From Fluoribacter dumoffii NY 23 (GTDB lineage: Bacteria; Pseudomonadota; Gammaproteobacteria; Legionellales; Legionellaceae): 64,000 nucleotides of DNA. This document shows, one piece after another, positions 26,519 through 36,040 of the stretch (its first letter is position 1; each line of letters opens with the position of its first letter). Both the position numbers and the translations under genes were made by a program. The stretch is from NCBI RefSeq assembly GCF_000236165.1, contig NZ_CM001373.1:2244776-2308775 (forward strand). Reading direction: 5' to 3'. Under the pieces are notes generated by a model. The model did not search any database. It saw only the letters and a program-made list of their open reading frames with translations, and was not told where the DNA came from.

Positions 26519-27262
26519 GTGAATAAACGAATTGCTTTAGTAACGGGAGGAACTGGTGGCATTGGAACAGCCATATGTCAAGAAATGCAAAACCTCAATT
26601 ATCAAGTGATTGCTTGCTACTTCAAACATGGCCATCACGAATTAGCAAGAGAATGGCAGAAAAAACAATCCATGCAAGGATTTGATATCGACATTGCCTA
26701 TGCGGATATTTCTTCCTTCAATGATTGTGAAAAATTAACGGATTTGGTGATAGAGAAGTACGGCAAAATTGACGTTCTAGTTAATAATGCAGGCATTACT
26801 CATGATGCCAGCTTGAAAAAAATGACACCGGAACAATGGCAAGAAGTCATTAATGCTAATTTAAATAGCGTTTTTAATATGACGAAAACCGTATTATCCA
26901 ACATGCTGGATAATGGTTATGGGCGTATTATCACAATCTCCTCCATTAATGGGCGCAAAGGGCAGTTCGGACAATGTAATTATGCCGCCAGTAAATCGGC
27001 GTTATATGGTTTTACCAAAAGCCTGGCGCAAGAAGTCGCAAAGAAAGGAATTACCGTGAACACGGTCTCCCCTGGCTACATTAATACGGAGATGCTTGCC
27101 GCGATGAGGGATGATGTTTTAGAAGCCATTGTCGCTCAAATTCCTGTGGGGCGATTAGGCAAACCTCAGGAAATTGCTCGGGTCGTTGCTTTTCTTGCTG
27201 ATGAACAAAGTGGCTTTATCACGGGTGCTAACTTTGATATCAATGGTGGACAATACATGTAA
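26519..27262 (+). CDS. phaB: Acetoacetyl-CoA reductase (PhaB-type SDR)
   Basis: A 247-residue short-chain dehydrogenase with NADPH loop TGGTGGIGTAIC, NNAG, catalytic Ser in TISSINGRKGQFGQ and YAASK (Tyr-Lys). The NGRKGQFGQCNYAASK stretch is characteristic of PhaB, which reduces acetoacetyl-CoA to (R)-3-hydroxybutyryl-CoA for polyhydroxybutyrate. The start is GTG with AAGGAGG upstream. It converges on the phaC operon whose last gene ends at 27312. No phaA thiolase is in the window. Confidence 0.9.
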   Translation: MNKRIALVTGGTGGIGTAICQEMQNLNYQVIACYFKHGHHELAREWQKKQSMQGFDIDIAYADISSFNDCEKLTDLVIEKYGKIDVLVNNAGITHDASLKKMTPEQWQEVINANLNSVFNMTKTVLSNMLDNGYGRIITISSINGRKGQFGQCNYAASKSALYGFTKSLAQEVAKKGITVNTVSPGYINTEMLAAMRDDVLEAIVAQIPVGRLGKPQEIARVVAFLADEQSGFITGANFDINGGQYM

Positions 27263-27311
27263 TTACTAAATGACCAAGAATACTTTTAAAGAAAAAATGA
27301 CTTTTGGTTTA

Positions 27312-28067
27312 TTAGCCCTTAATATTGTAGCCGCTATCCACATAAAGAGTCTGACCAGTGATGGAGGCGGCTTTATCGGATACCAAAAATGAGGCTGTTT
27401 CACCAATGTCCTCTATTGTAACCAGTTGATGCAAGGGCGCTTCCTTTGCTGCCTGTTCCATCAGCGTATCAAAATCAGCTAAACCTGAGGCTGCACGAGT
27501 GCTTATTGGCCCTGGAGAAATGGCATTGACTCGAATCTTTTTACTGCCAAGTTCCATGGCGAGATAGCGTACTGAGGTTTCCAAAGCCGCTTTAACAGGC
27601 CCCATGAGATTGTAATTTTTGACCACTTTTTCGGCACCATAATAACTCATGGTTATGATACTCCCTCCATCGACCATCAGTGGTTCAGCGGCTTTTGCCA
27701 ATCGGATGAGCGAATGACAAGAAATATCCATCGCCATCATGAAGCCGTCTTTCGAGCAATCGACAACACGACCCTGTAAATCAGTTTTTGGTGCAAAGGC
27801 AATCGCATGGATAACAAAATCAAGACGACCCCAGCGGTCTTTTATTTTCTGAAATAGGGCATCAAATTGTTCCTTATCCGTCACGTCCAAAGGCATAACA
27901 ATAGGAGATGACACTTTTTCAGCCAAAGGCTGTACATAGCCCCTGGTTTTCTCATTTTGATAGGTGATTGCCAATTCGCTGCCCGCTTCATGCAATGCTT
28001 TAGTACAACCCCAGGCGATGGAGTACTCATTGGCAATTCCAACAATCAATCCTTTTTTATTCTCCAT
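27312..28067 (-). CDS. fabI: Enoyl-ACP reductase FabI
   Basis: A 251-residue divergent SDR. It has GIANEYSIAWGCTKAL at the cofactor site and the FabI active-site pattern with Tyr and Lys (SYYGAEKVVKNYNLMGPVKA). It reduces enoyl-ACP in fatty-acid synthesis. As the last gene of a phaC / MaoC-Pta / ackA operon, it is likely a second, specialised copy. It overlaps ackA by eleven bases. Confidence 0.92.
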   Translation of the reverse strand: MENKKGLIVGIANEYSIAWGCTKALHEAGSELAITYQNEKTRGYVQPLAEKVSSPIVMPLDVTDKEQFDALFQKIKDRWGRLDFVIHAIAFAPKTDLQGRVVDCSKDGFMMAMDISCHSLIRLAKAAEPLMVDGGSIITMSYYGAEKVVKNYNLMGPVKAALETSVRYLAMELGSKKIRVNAISPGPISTRAASGLADFDTLMEQAAKEAPLHQLVTIEDIGETASFLVSDKAASITGQTLYVDSGYNIKG

Positions 28068-29220
28068 CAGCTTTTACTCCCGTTTGACGCTCAAGAAGTG
28101 ACATGGTATGAATTGCCATCATGCGCTCTTCGTTAGCTGTAACAACCCGTGTTTCAAAAGGTTTAAGAAATTTCAAATGACGCAAGATAGTGTTTCGCAC
28201 AAAGGCTGAGTTCTCACCAATACCGCCCGTAAACACGATGGCATCCATCCCACCCAGGGTTACTGCCATCATCCCCATGAATTGGGCAGCTTTAAGGCAG
28301 AAATAATCTAATGCAAATTGTGCCCTTGTATCCTCACTGTCTTGCAAGATTTTCACATCATTGCTTAAGCCTGATAAGCCAAGAAGTCCAGATTCATTAT
28401 AAAGAAGACGCTCAACCTCATCGGTAGATAAGCCTAAATGACGCATCATAAACGTCACAGCGCCGGCATCAAGGCTCCCACAACGAGTTCCCATGGGTAA
28501 TCCATCCAAGGCAGTCATGCCCATCGTCGTATCAATACTTACTCCATTACGCATCGCGCACAAACTTGCTCCATTGCCAAGATGGGCCGCAATAAGCCGT
28601 CCCTCAACTAATGACGGCTCATATCGCCGCAAGGTGTGAACAATCCATTCATACGATAATCCATGAAACCCATAACGACGAACACCTTGCTCCCTTATCT
28701 TTTGTGGCAATGCATACTCGGTGAACAAAGCCTTATGATGGGCATGAAACGCTGTATCAAAACAAGCAATTTGAAGTACCTCTGGCTTCAGAGTACTGAT
28801 GAGCTCAATGGCTTTGAGATTATGGGGTTGATGTAAAGGAGCCAATGGGGCTAATGCCCATAATTTCTGCATGACATGTGGATTGACTATCACACTGTTT
28901 TTAAAGAGGGTCCCGCCATGGACAACGCGATGAGCAATTGAAGTCACCTGCCATTGTTCACTCCACTCCTCAATCCAGTCCCAAATACGGCATAAAGCCT
29001 CTTCGTGCGAGCAATTATCAGAAAGTATTTTTTTGTCAGCCTGCTTATTCTCAGGGTTTAGTATGGCATCGGTGGTTATAAAGGAAGGTCTCCCGCCAAT
29101 ATCAGCCACCTTCCCTTGAACTAAAAGTTGTGGGTTTAATTGTCTTGAAAAAAGCTGAAATTTGACGCTGGAAGAGCCCACATTAATCACAAGAATACTG
29201 GCTGCTTTGATTGCAGTCAT
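28057..29220 (-). CDS. ackA: Acetate/propionate-family kinase (AckA-like)
   Basis: A 387-residue acyl kinase with ILVINVGSSSVKF, HRVVHGG, FDTAFH, YGFHGLSYE, HLGNGAS, DGLPMGTRCG and FTGGIGENS, all in family order. It makes ATP and a short-chain acid from acyl phosphate. Overlap of four bases with the MaoC-Pta gene implies that the two enzymes form one acyl-CoA to acyl-phosphate to ATP route. Acetate, propionate and butyrate cannot be told apart from the sequence. Confidence 0.93.
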   Translation of the reverse strand: MTAIKAASILVINVGSSSVKFQLFSRQLNPQLLVQGKVADIGGRPSFITTDAILNPENKQADKKILSDNCSHEEALCRIWDWIEEWSEQWQVTSIAHRVVHGGTLFKNSVIVNPHVMQKLWALAPLAPLHQPHNLKAIELISTLKPEVLQIACFDTAFHAHHKALFTEYALPQKIREQGVRRYGFHGLSYEWIVHTLRRYEPSLVEGRLIAAHLGNGASLCAMRNGVSIDTTMGMTALDGLPMGTRCGSLDAGAVTFMMRHLGLSTDEVERLLYNESGLLGLSGLSNDVKILQDSEDTRAQFALDYFCLKAAQFMGMMAVTLGGMDAIVFTGGIGENSAFVRNTILRHLKFLKPFETRVVTANEERMMAIHTMSLLERQTGVKADGE

Positions 29221-30623
29221 TTGATTCGTCCTTCCTTTCGAGCTGCCGCCAGTTTAACAGCCAGGGAACAAGAGAAAAGCCGCGTTCGAAGTGAGTCTGC
29301 TCGGCTCACCAGAATGATTGGAACACGAGCACCCAAAACAATTCCGGCAGCATCCGCATGACCTAAAAAAGTCAATTGCTTGGCCAAAATATTCCCAGAC
29401 TCGATTTCAGGAACCAAAAGAATATCCGGATCGCCTGCCACAGAAGAAATAATCCCTTTTTCTTTGGCTGCCTCCTTGTTAATCGCATTATCAAAAGCCA
29501 AGGGACCGTCAAGAATGCCATCATTTATCTGTCCTCGGTCAGCCATTTTGCATAAAATGGAGGCATCGACAGTGGCTTGCATCTTAGGGTTGACGGTTTC
29601 GATGGCGGCCAGGATGGCTACTTTGGGCTTCTTGTCCTCGCCAAACAATACTCGCCAAAGATTAATGGCATTTTGGCAAATGTCCGCTTTGTCGGTGGCA
29701 GTAGGGGCAATATTAATCGCAGCATCTGTAATGATGAGTGGTTTGTGGTACGAAGGGATATCCATGACGTAGGCGTGACTCACACGATGTTGCGTGCGTA
29801 AGCCCGAGGCGGTGGGTACAATAGCCCCCATTAATTCATGAGTGCTTAATGAGCCTTTCATGATGGCATCAATCTCGCCGGAAGCTGCCAATTCGGCAGC
29901 CTTGCTTGCTGCGGCATCGCTGTGTTCTGTATCAATCGTTTCCCACTGTGATAAATCAATACTTGCTTCCAAAGCTGCAGTCTTCATCTTGACCAAAGGG
30001 CCAATCAAAATGGGAATAATGAGTCCTGTTTTTACCGCATCGTTCACCGCTTCCATGACACTCATACTAACCGGATGCACAATGGCCGTGCGAACAGCAC
30101 TCATACAGCGACACGCTTTGATTATCGCCTCGAAGCGATCGTGGTTATGTATTTCTATAGACGGTAAATGAGTCCGTGCAACCCGTACTTTTTTCGTTGG
30201 CGCAAGCACGGTTGCCAAGCCCTCGATGACTGTTTCTCCGTGCTGATTTACACCCTTGCAATTAAAAATCACACGGGGCTTATTCGCACCCTTATCCTTG
30301 ACGATGATGGTAATGGTGAGAGTATCCCCTAAACGCACTGGCTTTTTAAATTGAATGTCCTGTTTAAGATAAATGGTGCCTGGACCAGGTATAACAGTAC
30401 CAAGAAGTGTTGAAATCAGCGAGCCAGACCACATGCCATGACCCACAATACCATGAAAAATATCGCTTTGGGCAAACACCGGATCCATATGAGCAGGATT
30501 CACATCACCCGACATGGCAGCAAATAAATTGATGTCGTCTTGAGTGAGTGTTTTACTTAGACTCGCTTGACGGCCCACCGTAAGCTCATCAAAAGTCACA
30601 TTCTCAAGAAACTCCTTGTCCAT
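29217..30623 (-). CDS. Bifunctional MaoC hydratase / phosphate acyltransferase
   Basis: The 468-residue fusion has an N-terminal MaoC-type (R)-enoyl-CoA hydratase domain (residues 8-150, with LFAAMSGDVNPAHMDP and GIVGHGMW). The C-terminal phosphotransacetylase/phosphobutyryltransferase domain (residues 165-465) has STHELMGAIVP, SHAYVMDIPSYHKPLIITDAAINIAP and LDGPLAFDNA. It can link hydroxyacyl/enoyl-CoA chemistry to acyl phosphate formation and, with AckA, recover ATP. It lies 12 bp after phaC and overlaps ackA. Confidence 0.92.
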   Translation of the reverse strand: MDKEFLENVTFDELTVGRQASLSKTLTQDDINLFAAMSGDVNPAHMDPVFAQSDIFHGIVGHGMWSGSLISTLLGTVIPGPGTIYLKQDIQFKKPVRLGDTLTITIIVKDKGANKPRVIFNCKGVNQHGETVIEGLATVLAPTKKVRVARTHLPSIEIHNHDRFEAIIKACRCMSAVRTAIVHPVSMSVMEAVNDAVKTGLIIPILIGPLVKMKTAALEASIDLSQWETIDTEHSDAAASKAAELAASGEIDAIMKGSLSTHELMGAIVPTASGLRTQHRVSHAYVMDIPSYHKPLIITDAAINIAPTATDKADICQNAINLWRVLFGEDKKPKVAILAAIETVNPKMQATVDASILCKMADRGQINDGILDGPLAFDNAINKEAAKEKGIISSVAGDPDILLVPEIESGNILAKQLTFLGHADAAGIVLGARVPIILVSRADSLRTRLFSCSLAVKLAAARKEGRIK

Positions 30624-30635
30624 TTTTCTTCCCTT

Positions 30636-32447
30636 TTATTTCTGCAGTACATAAGTACCTGGTGCAGCGGGTAGTGAGGTATTCATGACCAGTGGAGGGA
30701 CGCGTTTTTTAGCCGATTGCTGCACTAACCAATCATGCCATTCTTGCCACCAGGAGCCTTCTTGTTGTTTTGCGATCGCAAGCCAACTCGCAGGATTGAG
30801 GTAAGCATCACCTTTCTTGCTCTCATGAACCCGATAAGAACGCCCCGGATGACCCGGTTCACTCACAATCCCTGCATTATGTCCGCCGCCGGTGAGAACG
30901 AAGGTAATGTCACCCTCCGTCATCAGGTGGATTTTATAAACAGATTGCCAAGGAGCCACGTGGTCTTTTTCAGTACTGACTGCAAAAATGGGCAACTGAA
31001 TATTTTCAGCAGCCACTGGCTTCCCTTCCACGGTATAACGCCCTTCGGCAAAATCATTCTTTAAGAAGAGTTTTTCAAGGTACTCACTGTGCATTTTATA
31101 AGGCATTCGGGTGGCATCCGCATTCCAAGCCGTCAAATCAATCATCCCTCGCCGCATGCCATGCATGTAATCTTGAACCATTTTGGACCAAATTAAGTCA
31201 TAGGCGCGCAACATCTGAAATGAACCGGCCATTTGCTTGGTATCGAGATACCCTTGCTCCCTCATCATACTTTTAAGAAAATCCACTTGACTTTCAGTTA
31301 CAAAAAGCATTAATTCCCCGGCCTCAGTAAAATCCCCTTGGGCTGCCAAGAGCGTCAAGCTGTTTAAGCGCTCGTCCTTGTCTCTTCCCATCGCAGCTGC
31401 CGTAATCATAGCCAAGGTACCCCCTAAGCAATACCCCATCAGATTGATTTTGGTTCCTGGCAAAAGAGTCGATACTGCATCAAGTGCAGCCATAGCGCCT
31501 TGCCGATAATAATCATCCATCCCCAAATCACTATCTTCTTTGTCAGGATTGCGCCAGGAAATGATAAATACCGTGTGTCCTTGCCTTACAAGCCACTTCA
31601 CCAAGGAGTTCTGTGGCGATAAATCCAAAATATAATATTTCATAATCCAGGCGGGTATGATGAGTATCGGCTCTTTATATACCGTCTTGGTTTGGGCTTC
31701 ATATTGAATCAATTCCATCAAATGATTTTGGAACACCACTCGCCCTGGCGTAACGGCCACGTCTTTTCCTGGAATAAAATGTTCAGAGCCCGTAGGCGGT
31801 GCACCCGTTAGCTTTTCTAACCAATCCTCGAGCGCGATTTGGCTGCCTTGGATGAGATTAAGTCCCCCAGTACGCATGGCTTCATGAAATAAATCAGGAT
31901 TAGACCAAACAAAATTAGAAGGGGATAGGGCATCAAGGCATTGGCGTGCCCAGAACGAAACGGTACGTTCCACTTGGTTGGGTAATCCTGGTACATCCGT
32001 TGTGGCACGTCGCCACCAATCTTCCATCTGCAAAAATCCTTCAGCGAATAACCGCCAAGGCATGGGCTGCCAACTGTCTTTTTTAAAACGCACGTCTTTA
32101 CCATCCGCAGCACGCTCAACACAAACGATATTATTAATGCAATCCTTAGCATGCAAAACTGGATAAAAAGCAAGTTCCCACAAAACCCCAGGGGATTGAG
32201 CCAATTGCCAAAGCCAGGTGGAATAGGAAGAGCCGATGGCTGCAGGACTTATTCCTGCTGTCCATTTAGCCAAGTTGGCTTGCACTAATCGAGTGAAAAA
32301 TGGAAAGACGCTGTCGGCAGTGCTCCTATCAGCCGGTTCACAACACGAGAAATCCACCCCCTCTTGCAATTCTTGGCTCTGAGTGAGTATCCTTTCCTTA
32401 GGACAGCATTGTTTTTCTAGTCCCTTCATGGCCGACATCCCTGGCAT
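30636..32447 (-). CDS. phaC: Polyhydroxyalkanoate synthase PhaC
   Basis: A 603-residue PHA synthase. An N-terminal region includes WNPDLFHEAM-like helices (FVWSNPDLFHEAM), then the alpha/beta-hydrolase core. The lipase-like box GYCLGG is at about 338-343 with catalytic Cys340, a later Asp is in STEKDHVAPW and the His in GGHNAGI. Size fits class I synthases, which polymerise 3-hydroxybutyryl-CoA. AGGG lies six bases before the ATG. First gene of the phaC / MaoC-Pta / ackA / fabI operon. Confidence 0.92.
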   Translation of the reverse strand: MPGMSAMKGLEKQCCPKERILTQSQELQEGVDFSCCEPADRSTADSVFPFFTRLVQANLAKWTAGISPAAIGSSYSTWLWQLAQSPGVLWELAFYPVLHAKDCINNIVCVERAADGKDVRFKKDSWQPMPWRLFAEGFLQMEDWWRRATTDVPGLPNQVERTVSFWARQCLDALSPSNFVWSNPDLFHEAMRTGGLNLIQGSQIALEDWLEKLTGAPPTGSEHFIPGKDVAVTPGRVVFQNHLMELIQYEAQTKTVYKEPILIIPAWIMKYYILDLSPQNSLVKWLVRQGHTVFIISWRNPDKEDSDLGMDDYYRQGAMAALDAVSTLLPGTKINLMGYCLGGTLAMITAAAMGRDKDERLNSLTLLAAQGDFTEAGELMLFVTESQVDFLKSMMREQGYLDTKQMAGSFQMLRAYDLIWSKMVQDYMHGMRRGMIDLTAWNADATRMPYKMHSEYLEKLFLKNDFAEGRYTVEGKPVAAENIQLPIFAVSTEKDHVAPWQSVYKIHLMTEGDITFVLTGGGHNAGIVSEPGHPGRSYRVHESKKGDAYLNPASWLAIAKQQEGSWWQEWHDWLVQQSAKKRVPPLVMNTSLPAAPGTYVLQK

Positions 32448-32498
32448 TATGCCCTATAATCAATAAGATATTATACAGCATAGCACAAGATTTAACCC

Positions 32499-32512
32499 AT
32501 TGATTTTGGCCA
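32499..32512. promoter_or_regulatory. Weak FNR/ANR-like box upstream of phaC
   Basis: TTGATTTTGGCCAA matches 11 of 14 positions of the stronger box at 34710 (TTGATTTACGTCAA). It lies about 52 bp before the phaC start. Two mismatches in one half-site make it doubtful by itself. Confidence 0.3.
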
Positions 32513-32606
32513 ATAAAGCGGGCTTATTAACTTATCCATTTTAGGCCAAATTACTTTTGGCAGCTCAGTTGGTGTTATTTTTTGATAGGAATGAAACAAC
32601 ATAAAG

Positions 32607-34100
32607 CTACAGCCCTTTGCAGTCCCTTTCCTCGATAAACTGTGCCATTTGCCCTACTGTTAACGGTTTACTGCTGTAATAGCCTTGCACTTCCAAACAG
32701 TGACTTGACCGTAAAAAATTGAGTTGTTCTTCTGTTTCGACACCACCCACAACCACATTCAATCCTAATTCTTTCGACAAAGCAATCGTCGATTTGATAA
32801 TTAAATTATCATTTTCTCGGAGATGAGCATCTTCAATTAAGGTTTGTTTCAGTTTGATGGATTGGACTGGTGAATTTTTTAAGTGCGATAAAAAAGAATA
32901 GCCTGAGCCAAAATTATCAAAAGCAAGCTTTACCCCCATATTGCGAAGCGCACTTAATGTCTCTTCAATTTTTCCCAAAAAATTGACCGCTGTTGCTTCC
33001 GTAATTTCAAGCTCTAGCCAATCAGATGGCATTTGATATTCCTGTAAAATGTGTTTAACAGAGGAAATAAACCCTTTGTGTTGAAATTGATGAAGCGAAA
33101 TATTAATCGCTAAGGTGCTGTTGAAAGGCGCGTATTTCTTTTTCCAATCCACATACTGCCTGCACGCTGTTCGTAAAACCCATTCACCAATCGGAATAAT
33201 CAAGTTAAAATGCTCTGCAACAGAGATGAATTCATCAGGAAAAACAACACCTCGCTTGGGATGTTGCCAACGTAATAAGACCTCCATCCCAACCATAGAA
33301 TTCGTTTTTAAATCAACCCGGGGCTGATAAACGAGAAAAAACTCTTGTCGCTCCAAGGCCAGATGCAACTCGGTTCCTATTCCCAAGCGTTTTGAATATT
33401 GTTTTCTAAGGGATGGGGTAAAGATTTGGCAATTATTGCGACCGCATTCCTTGGCGTTGTATAAAGCAATATCGGCATTCTTACGAAGGGTTATTGCCTC
33501 CTCACCAGCATCAGGAAAGCAAGCAATTCCTATACTGATTCCAATCATGACGGTATGGCCTTTAATAAGGAATGGCTTACCCATCTTTTGAATCATATTA
33601 TTGGCCACTAATTTTGCCTGTTGTGGATTATTAATTTCTGTCAAAATAACAGCAAACTCATCTCCTCCTAATCGAGCCACACAATCTTCTTCGCGAATAC
33701 TTGAGCAAAGACGCTTCGCTACTTCACGCAATAGACTATCACCGACATCATGGCCAAAGCGATCATTCACATTTTTAAAAAAATCCAAATCGATACTTAA
33801 GAGAGCCAGATGACGACCATATCTTTTTGACCTGGCAATCTCACGTTTTAAATCCAGTTCAAACTGCAATCGATTGGGTAATCGGCTTAATACATCAAAA
33901 TGAGCTAATTTCGATAATTTTTTTTGTACTCTCTCTAAGTCTTTTAGCGTTGTTACCAGTTCAGCATTCTTTTTTTCCAAATCCTGGTTTAATAAATGAA
34001 GTTCCCTTGTTTTATTTTCCAACAATAATTCGGCTTCCTCACGAGCTTTTCTTTCGCGATAATAAGAGCGCTCAAATAATGCTTTGTTCTCATCACTCAA
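32607..34100 (-). CDS. Diguanylate cyclase with degenerate EAL domain (H-NOX partner)
   Basis: About 497 residues: an N-terminal coiled coil, GGDEF domain (intact GGDEF near residue 145), and EAL domain. The EAL has EVL for EAL, DNFGSG for DDFGTG, KLK for KID and GGVE in place of EGVE, so phosphodiesterase activity is unlikely. It should make c-di-GMP. TTG at 34100 is favoured: GGAG lies six bases upstream and it overlaps the H-NOX stop; an ATG at 34127 has no good binding site. In L. pneumophila an equivalent neighbour pair is known, with NO-bound H-NOX inhibiting the cyclase. Confidence 0.9.
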   Translation of the reverse strand: MSDENKALFERSYYRERKAREEAELLLENKTRELHLLNQDLEKKNAELVTTLKDLERVQKKLSKLAHFDVLSRLPNRLQFELDLKREIARSKRYGRHLALLSIDLDFFKNVNDRFGHDVGDSLLREVAKRLCSSIREEDCVARLGGDEFAVILTEINNPQQAKLVANNMIQKMGKPFLIKGHTVMIGISIGIACFPDAGEEAITLRKNADIALYNAKECGRNNCQIFTPSLRKQYSKRLGIGTELHLALERQEFFLVYQPRVDLKTNSMVGMEVLLRWQHPKRGVVFPDEFISVAEHFNLIIPIGEWVLRTACRQYVDWKKKYAPFNSTLAINISLHQFQHKGFISSVKHILQEYQMPSDWLELEITEATAVNFLGKIEETLSALRNMGVKLAFDNFGSGYSFLSHLKNSPVQSIKLKQTLIEDAHLRENDNLIIKSTIALSKELGLNVVVGGVETEEQLNFLRSSHCLEVQGYYSSKPLTVGQMAQFIEERDCKGL

Positions 34101-34635
34101 AGGTAATCTCCAAACGACAATGATCATCTTTTTTCAACATGCAGTGAGTCTGCTTAATGGTAATTTTCTTTTTAAAATGTTGCGCGGCTCCCTGGATGAG
34201 ACCCATTGCAAAATGACAGAGTCTTCTATGCGATCGATACACCATCACCAGTTGGTTTGCAGCAGGCTCTTCATAGCGAATGGTAGGTAATGTTTCATCC
34301 GGATATAACTTTTCTACTTCCACATGAATTGTTCCATCAATGCTTTTTAAAAATTCTTTTAATGTCATGTCCTTTTTTAAAAAAATGGAGTACTTACTCG
34401 ATAAGATAGGAAACATGTATTCACCAAAGGACTCTAAAAAAGCAGAAGCGTGCTGATTTGTGCTCTTCGCTATGGCCTGAACCAATTGCTGAAGTTCTGT
34501 ATCTGAGTATGTGCCGCCTGCTGTATAACTTCCACCACTTGGAAGGTCTAGTGAGGATACTAGTTGGTCCCAGGTTTCTAGTCCAAATTGTTCTATAATC
34601 ATGTCATTTAAGGAGGTAAAAACGATGCCCTTCAT
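34093..34635 (-). CDS. H-NOX haem nitric-oxide sensor
   Basis: A 180-residue haem-NO-binding domain. The proximal haem ligand is H104 (GTIHVEVEKLYP), a structurally important Pro follows in DETLPTIRYEEP, and the haem-propionate motif Y-x-S-x-R is YRSHR at 133-137. It senses NO and signals to the cyclase encoded immediately downstream, whose start overlaps this stop codon. GGAG lies seven bases before the ATG. An FNR/ANR-type box lies 75 bp upstream. Confidence 0.93.
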   Translation of the reverse strand: MKGIVFTSLNDMIIEQFGLETWDQLVSSLDLPSGGSYTAGGTYSDTELQQLVQAIAKSTNQHASAFLESFGEYMFPILSSKYSIFLKKDMTLKEFLKSIDGTIHVEVEKLYPDETLPTIRYEEPAANQLVMVYRSHRRLCHFAMGLIQGAAQHFKKKITIKQTHCMLKKDDHCRLEITFE

Positions 34636-34709
34636 CTATGGTCTCCAGCATAAAACAAATCTTTAAATCCCTTTTAATTTAAGTGAAGTATCATGTCTCA
34701 ATACTAAAA

Positions 34710-34723
34710 TTGATTTACGTCAA
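34710..34723. promoter_or_regulatory. FNR/ANR/DNR-type box upstream of the H-NOX gene
   Basis: TTGATTTACGTCAA fits the TTGAT-N4-(A/G)TCAA pattern of FNR/ANR/DNR regulators in both half-sites. It lies 75 bp upstream of the H-NOX start. The 336-bp stretch 34636-34971 otherwise holds only the palindrome before the XRE gene. Regulation by low oxygen or NO is inferred. Confidence 0.6.
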
Positions 34724-34947
34724 CAGGTATTCCTCATGAATCCGCTCAATTTAACTAAAGAACTCTAACCTACTTTAATTCCTGATAACTATCCAGTGAG
34801 CCAGGTATTATTTTCTTCTCCTAATCGTATCAATATAGTTCAAATAACGATTATTTACCGTGTTAAAAATTAACAAAATAGGATTTTATTTTTACCATTT
34901 CCTAAACAAAACTCCAAAATGATAGACATACCGTGTGGCTATATATG

Positions 34948-34966
34948 AAGCATAGCACATATGCTT
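34948..34966. promoter_or_regulatory. Operator-like inverted repeat before the XRE gene
   Basis: AAGCATA and TATGCTT are perfect 7-bp arms separated by five bases, ending six bases before the ATG of the XRE regulator. This position fits autoregulation. Confidence 0.5.
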
Positions 34967-34971
34967 TTTGA

Positions 34972-35235
34972 ATGAAAAAACAAACCGACTTAATTTTACT
35001 AGGCGAACAAATTCGCAAAATCAGAAAAGAAAAAGGTTTTTCTCAAGAGGGATTTGCCAATTTCATCGAAATGAATCGGGGTTACTACGGGACTGTGGAA
35101 CGTGGCGAAGCCAATATGACCATTTTAAATCTTCTAAAAATTCTGAAAGGATTGAATGTCACACCAAATGAGTTGTTCCCGCCCTCAACTTATGTGAACT
35201 TGAAGAAGAAAATAACTAAAAACTCAGCTTCATAA
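34972..35235 (+). CDS. XRE-family transcriptional regulator, 87 aa
   Basis: Residues 8-66 form a classic helix-turn-helix (LGEQIRKIRKEKGFSQEGFANFIEMNRGYYGTVERGEANMTI), with the basic tail KKKITKN. A single-domain repressor or antitoxin of the HTH_3 class. It is divergent from the H-NOX operon and could control that, itself, or both. The operator-like repeat lies directly before its start, and there is no purine-rich binding site between them. Confidence 0.82.
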   Translation: MKKQTDLILLGEQIRKIRKEKGFSQEGFANFIEMNRGYYGTVERGEANMTILNLLKILKGLNVTPNELFPPSTYVNLKKKITKNSAS

Positions 35236-35450
35236 CCCATGAATAAGGGACTAATCTAATGCTTGATAACGAAGTGGAAAAGTTCTTAATGCCGTTGGAA
35301 TGAAACCTCATGTAAAAAATGGCTGCAGGATGAGGAAGATTAATAAAGTCATAACAAAAGTACTTGTCTTCATATACTAAATATTTTTATACAATATCAC
35401 GCATTAATTATCACTAATAATGAGTGTTCATTGGGTCATTTCTAATGGTG

Positions 35451-35624
35451 TCAATGCCCATGCCTGTGGTGATGATAGCCATGATAGCCACCAAATCGCT
35501 TCTTAACTGGCATGTTATTTTTTGAGTCCTCTTTAGAAATAGAGGAACTGCAGGAAAACAATAAAAAGGATAAACAAACGAAAAGCAACCCTATTGATTT
35601 TTTTACTACAGTACAATGTTTCAT
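35451..35624 (-). CDS. Small lipoprotein with histidine-rich tail, 57 aa
   Basis: The frame begins MKHCTVVKKSIGLLFVC, has a lipobox LLFSC at residues 21-25, and ends in GGYHGYHHHRHGH. GGGAAGAG precedes the ATG at a good distance. The His cluster suggests metal binding at the cell surface or in the periplasm. Similar His- or Met-rich small secreted proteins occur at 36.0, 36.3 and 49.0 kb. No family is recognised. Confidence 0.65.
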   Translation of the reverse strand: MKHCTVVKKSIGLLFVCLSFLLFSCSSSISKEDSKNNMPVKKRFGGYHGYHHHRHGH

Positions 35625-35834
35625 ACTTATTCTCTTCCCTTTTTTGAGCTTATTTATTGGATGTTAAGAACATGGTCTTTTTTATTGTGGCATTTAAAAA
35701 TACTTTTAGCCAAAAATTTTTTCCTTTTGAATAATCTTAAAATTTCTTCATAAAAGAATGGTAGAATCTTTGCAATAATTAAATGCCCTACTTATCCCTT
35801 AACTCCAACATCTATTCACATCTTTGGCAGTGAA

Positions 35835-35852
35835 TTCAAATGATAATTTGAA
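35835..35852. repeat. Inverted repeat in a 416-bp gene-free stretch
   Basis: TTCAAAT and ATTTGAA are perfect 7-bp arms with a 4-bp spacer, about 190 bp before the next gene. The surrounding 35625-36040 region is AT-rich with no other visible feature. It could be an operator. Confidence 0.35.
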
Positions 35853-36040
35853 CTTATATTAAGCTTGGGAGGCATAAATTCCCTATTGCCGAAAGACAAC
35901 TGATTTTTTTCAATAAGTAGTCATGACTGGCACTCCGTATTTCTAAACAGTGCTATATTATAAAAAAGACTTATAAAATGAGATGGGTTATTTTACTGTT
36001 GATTCAGCCATCACATGATTTCATTGCAAGGAGCATGGAT

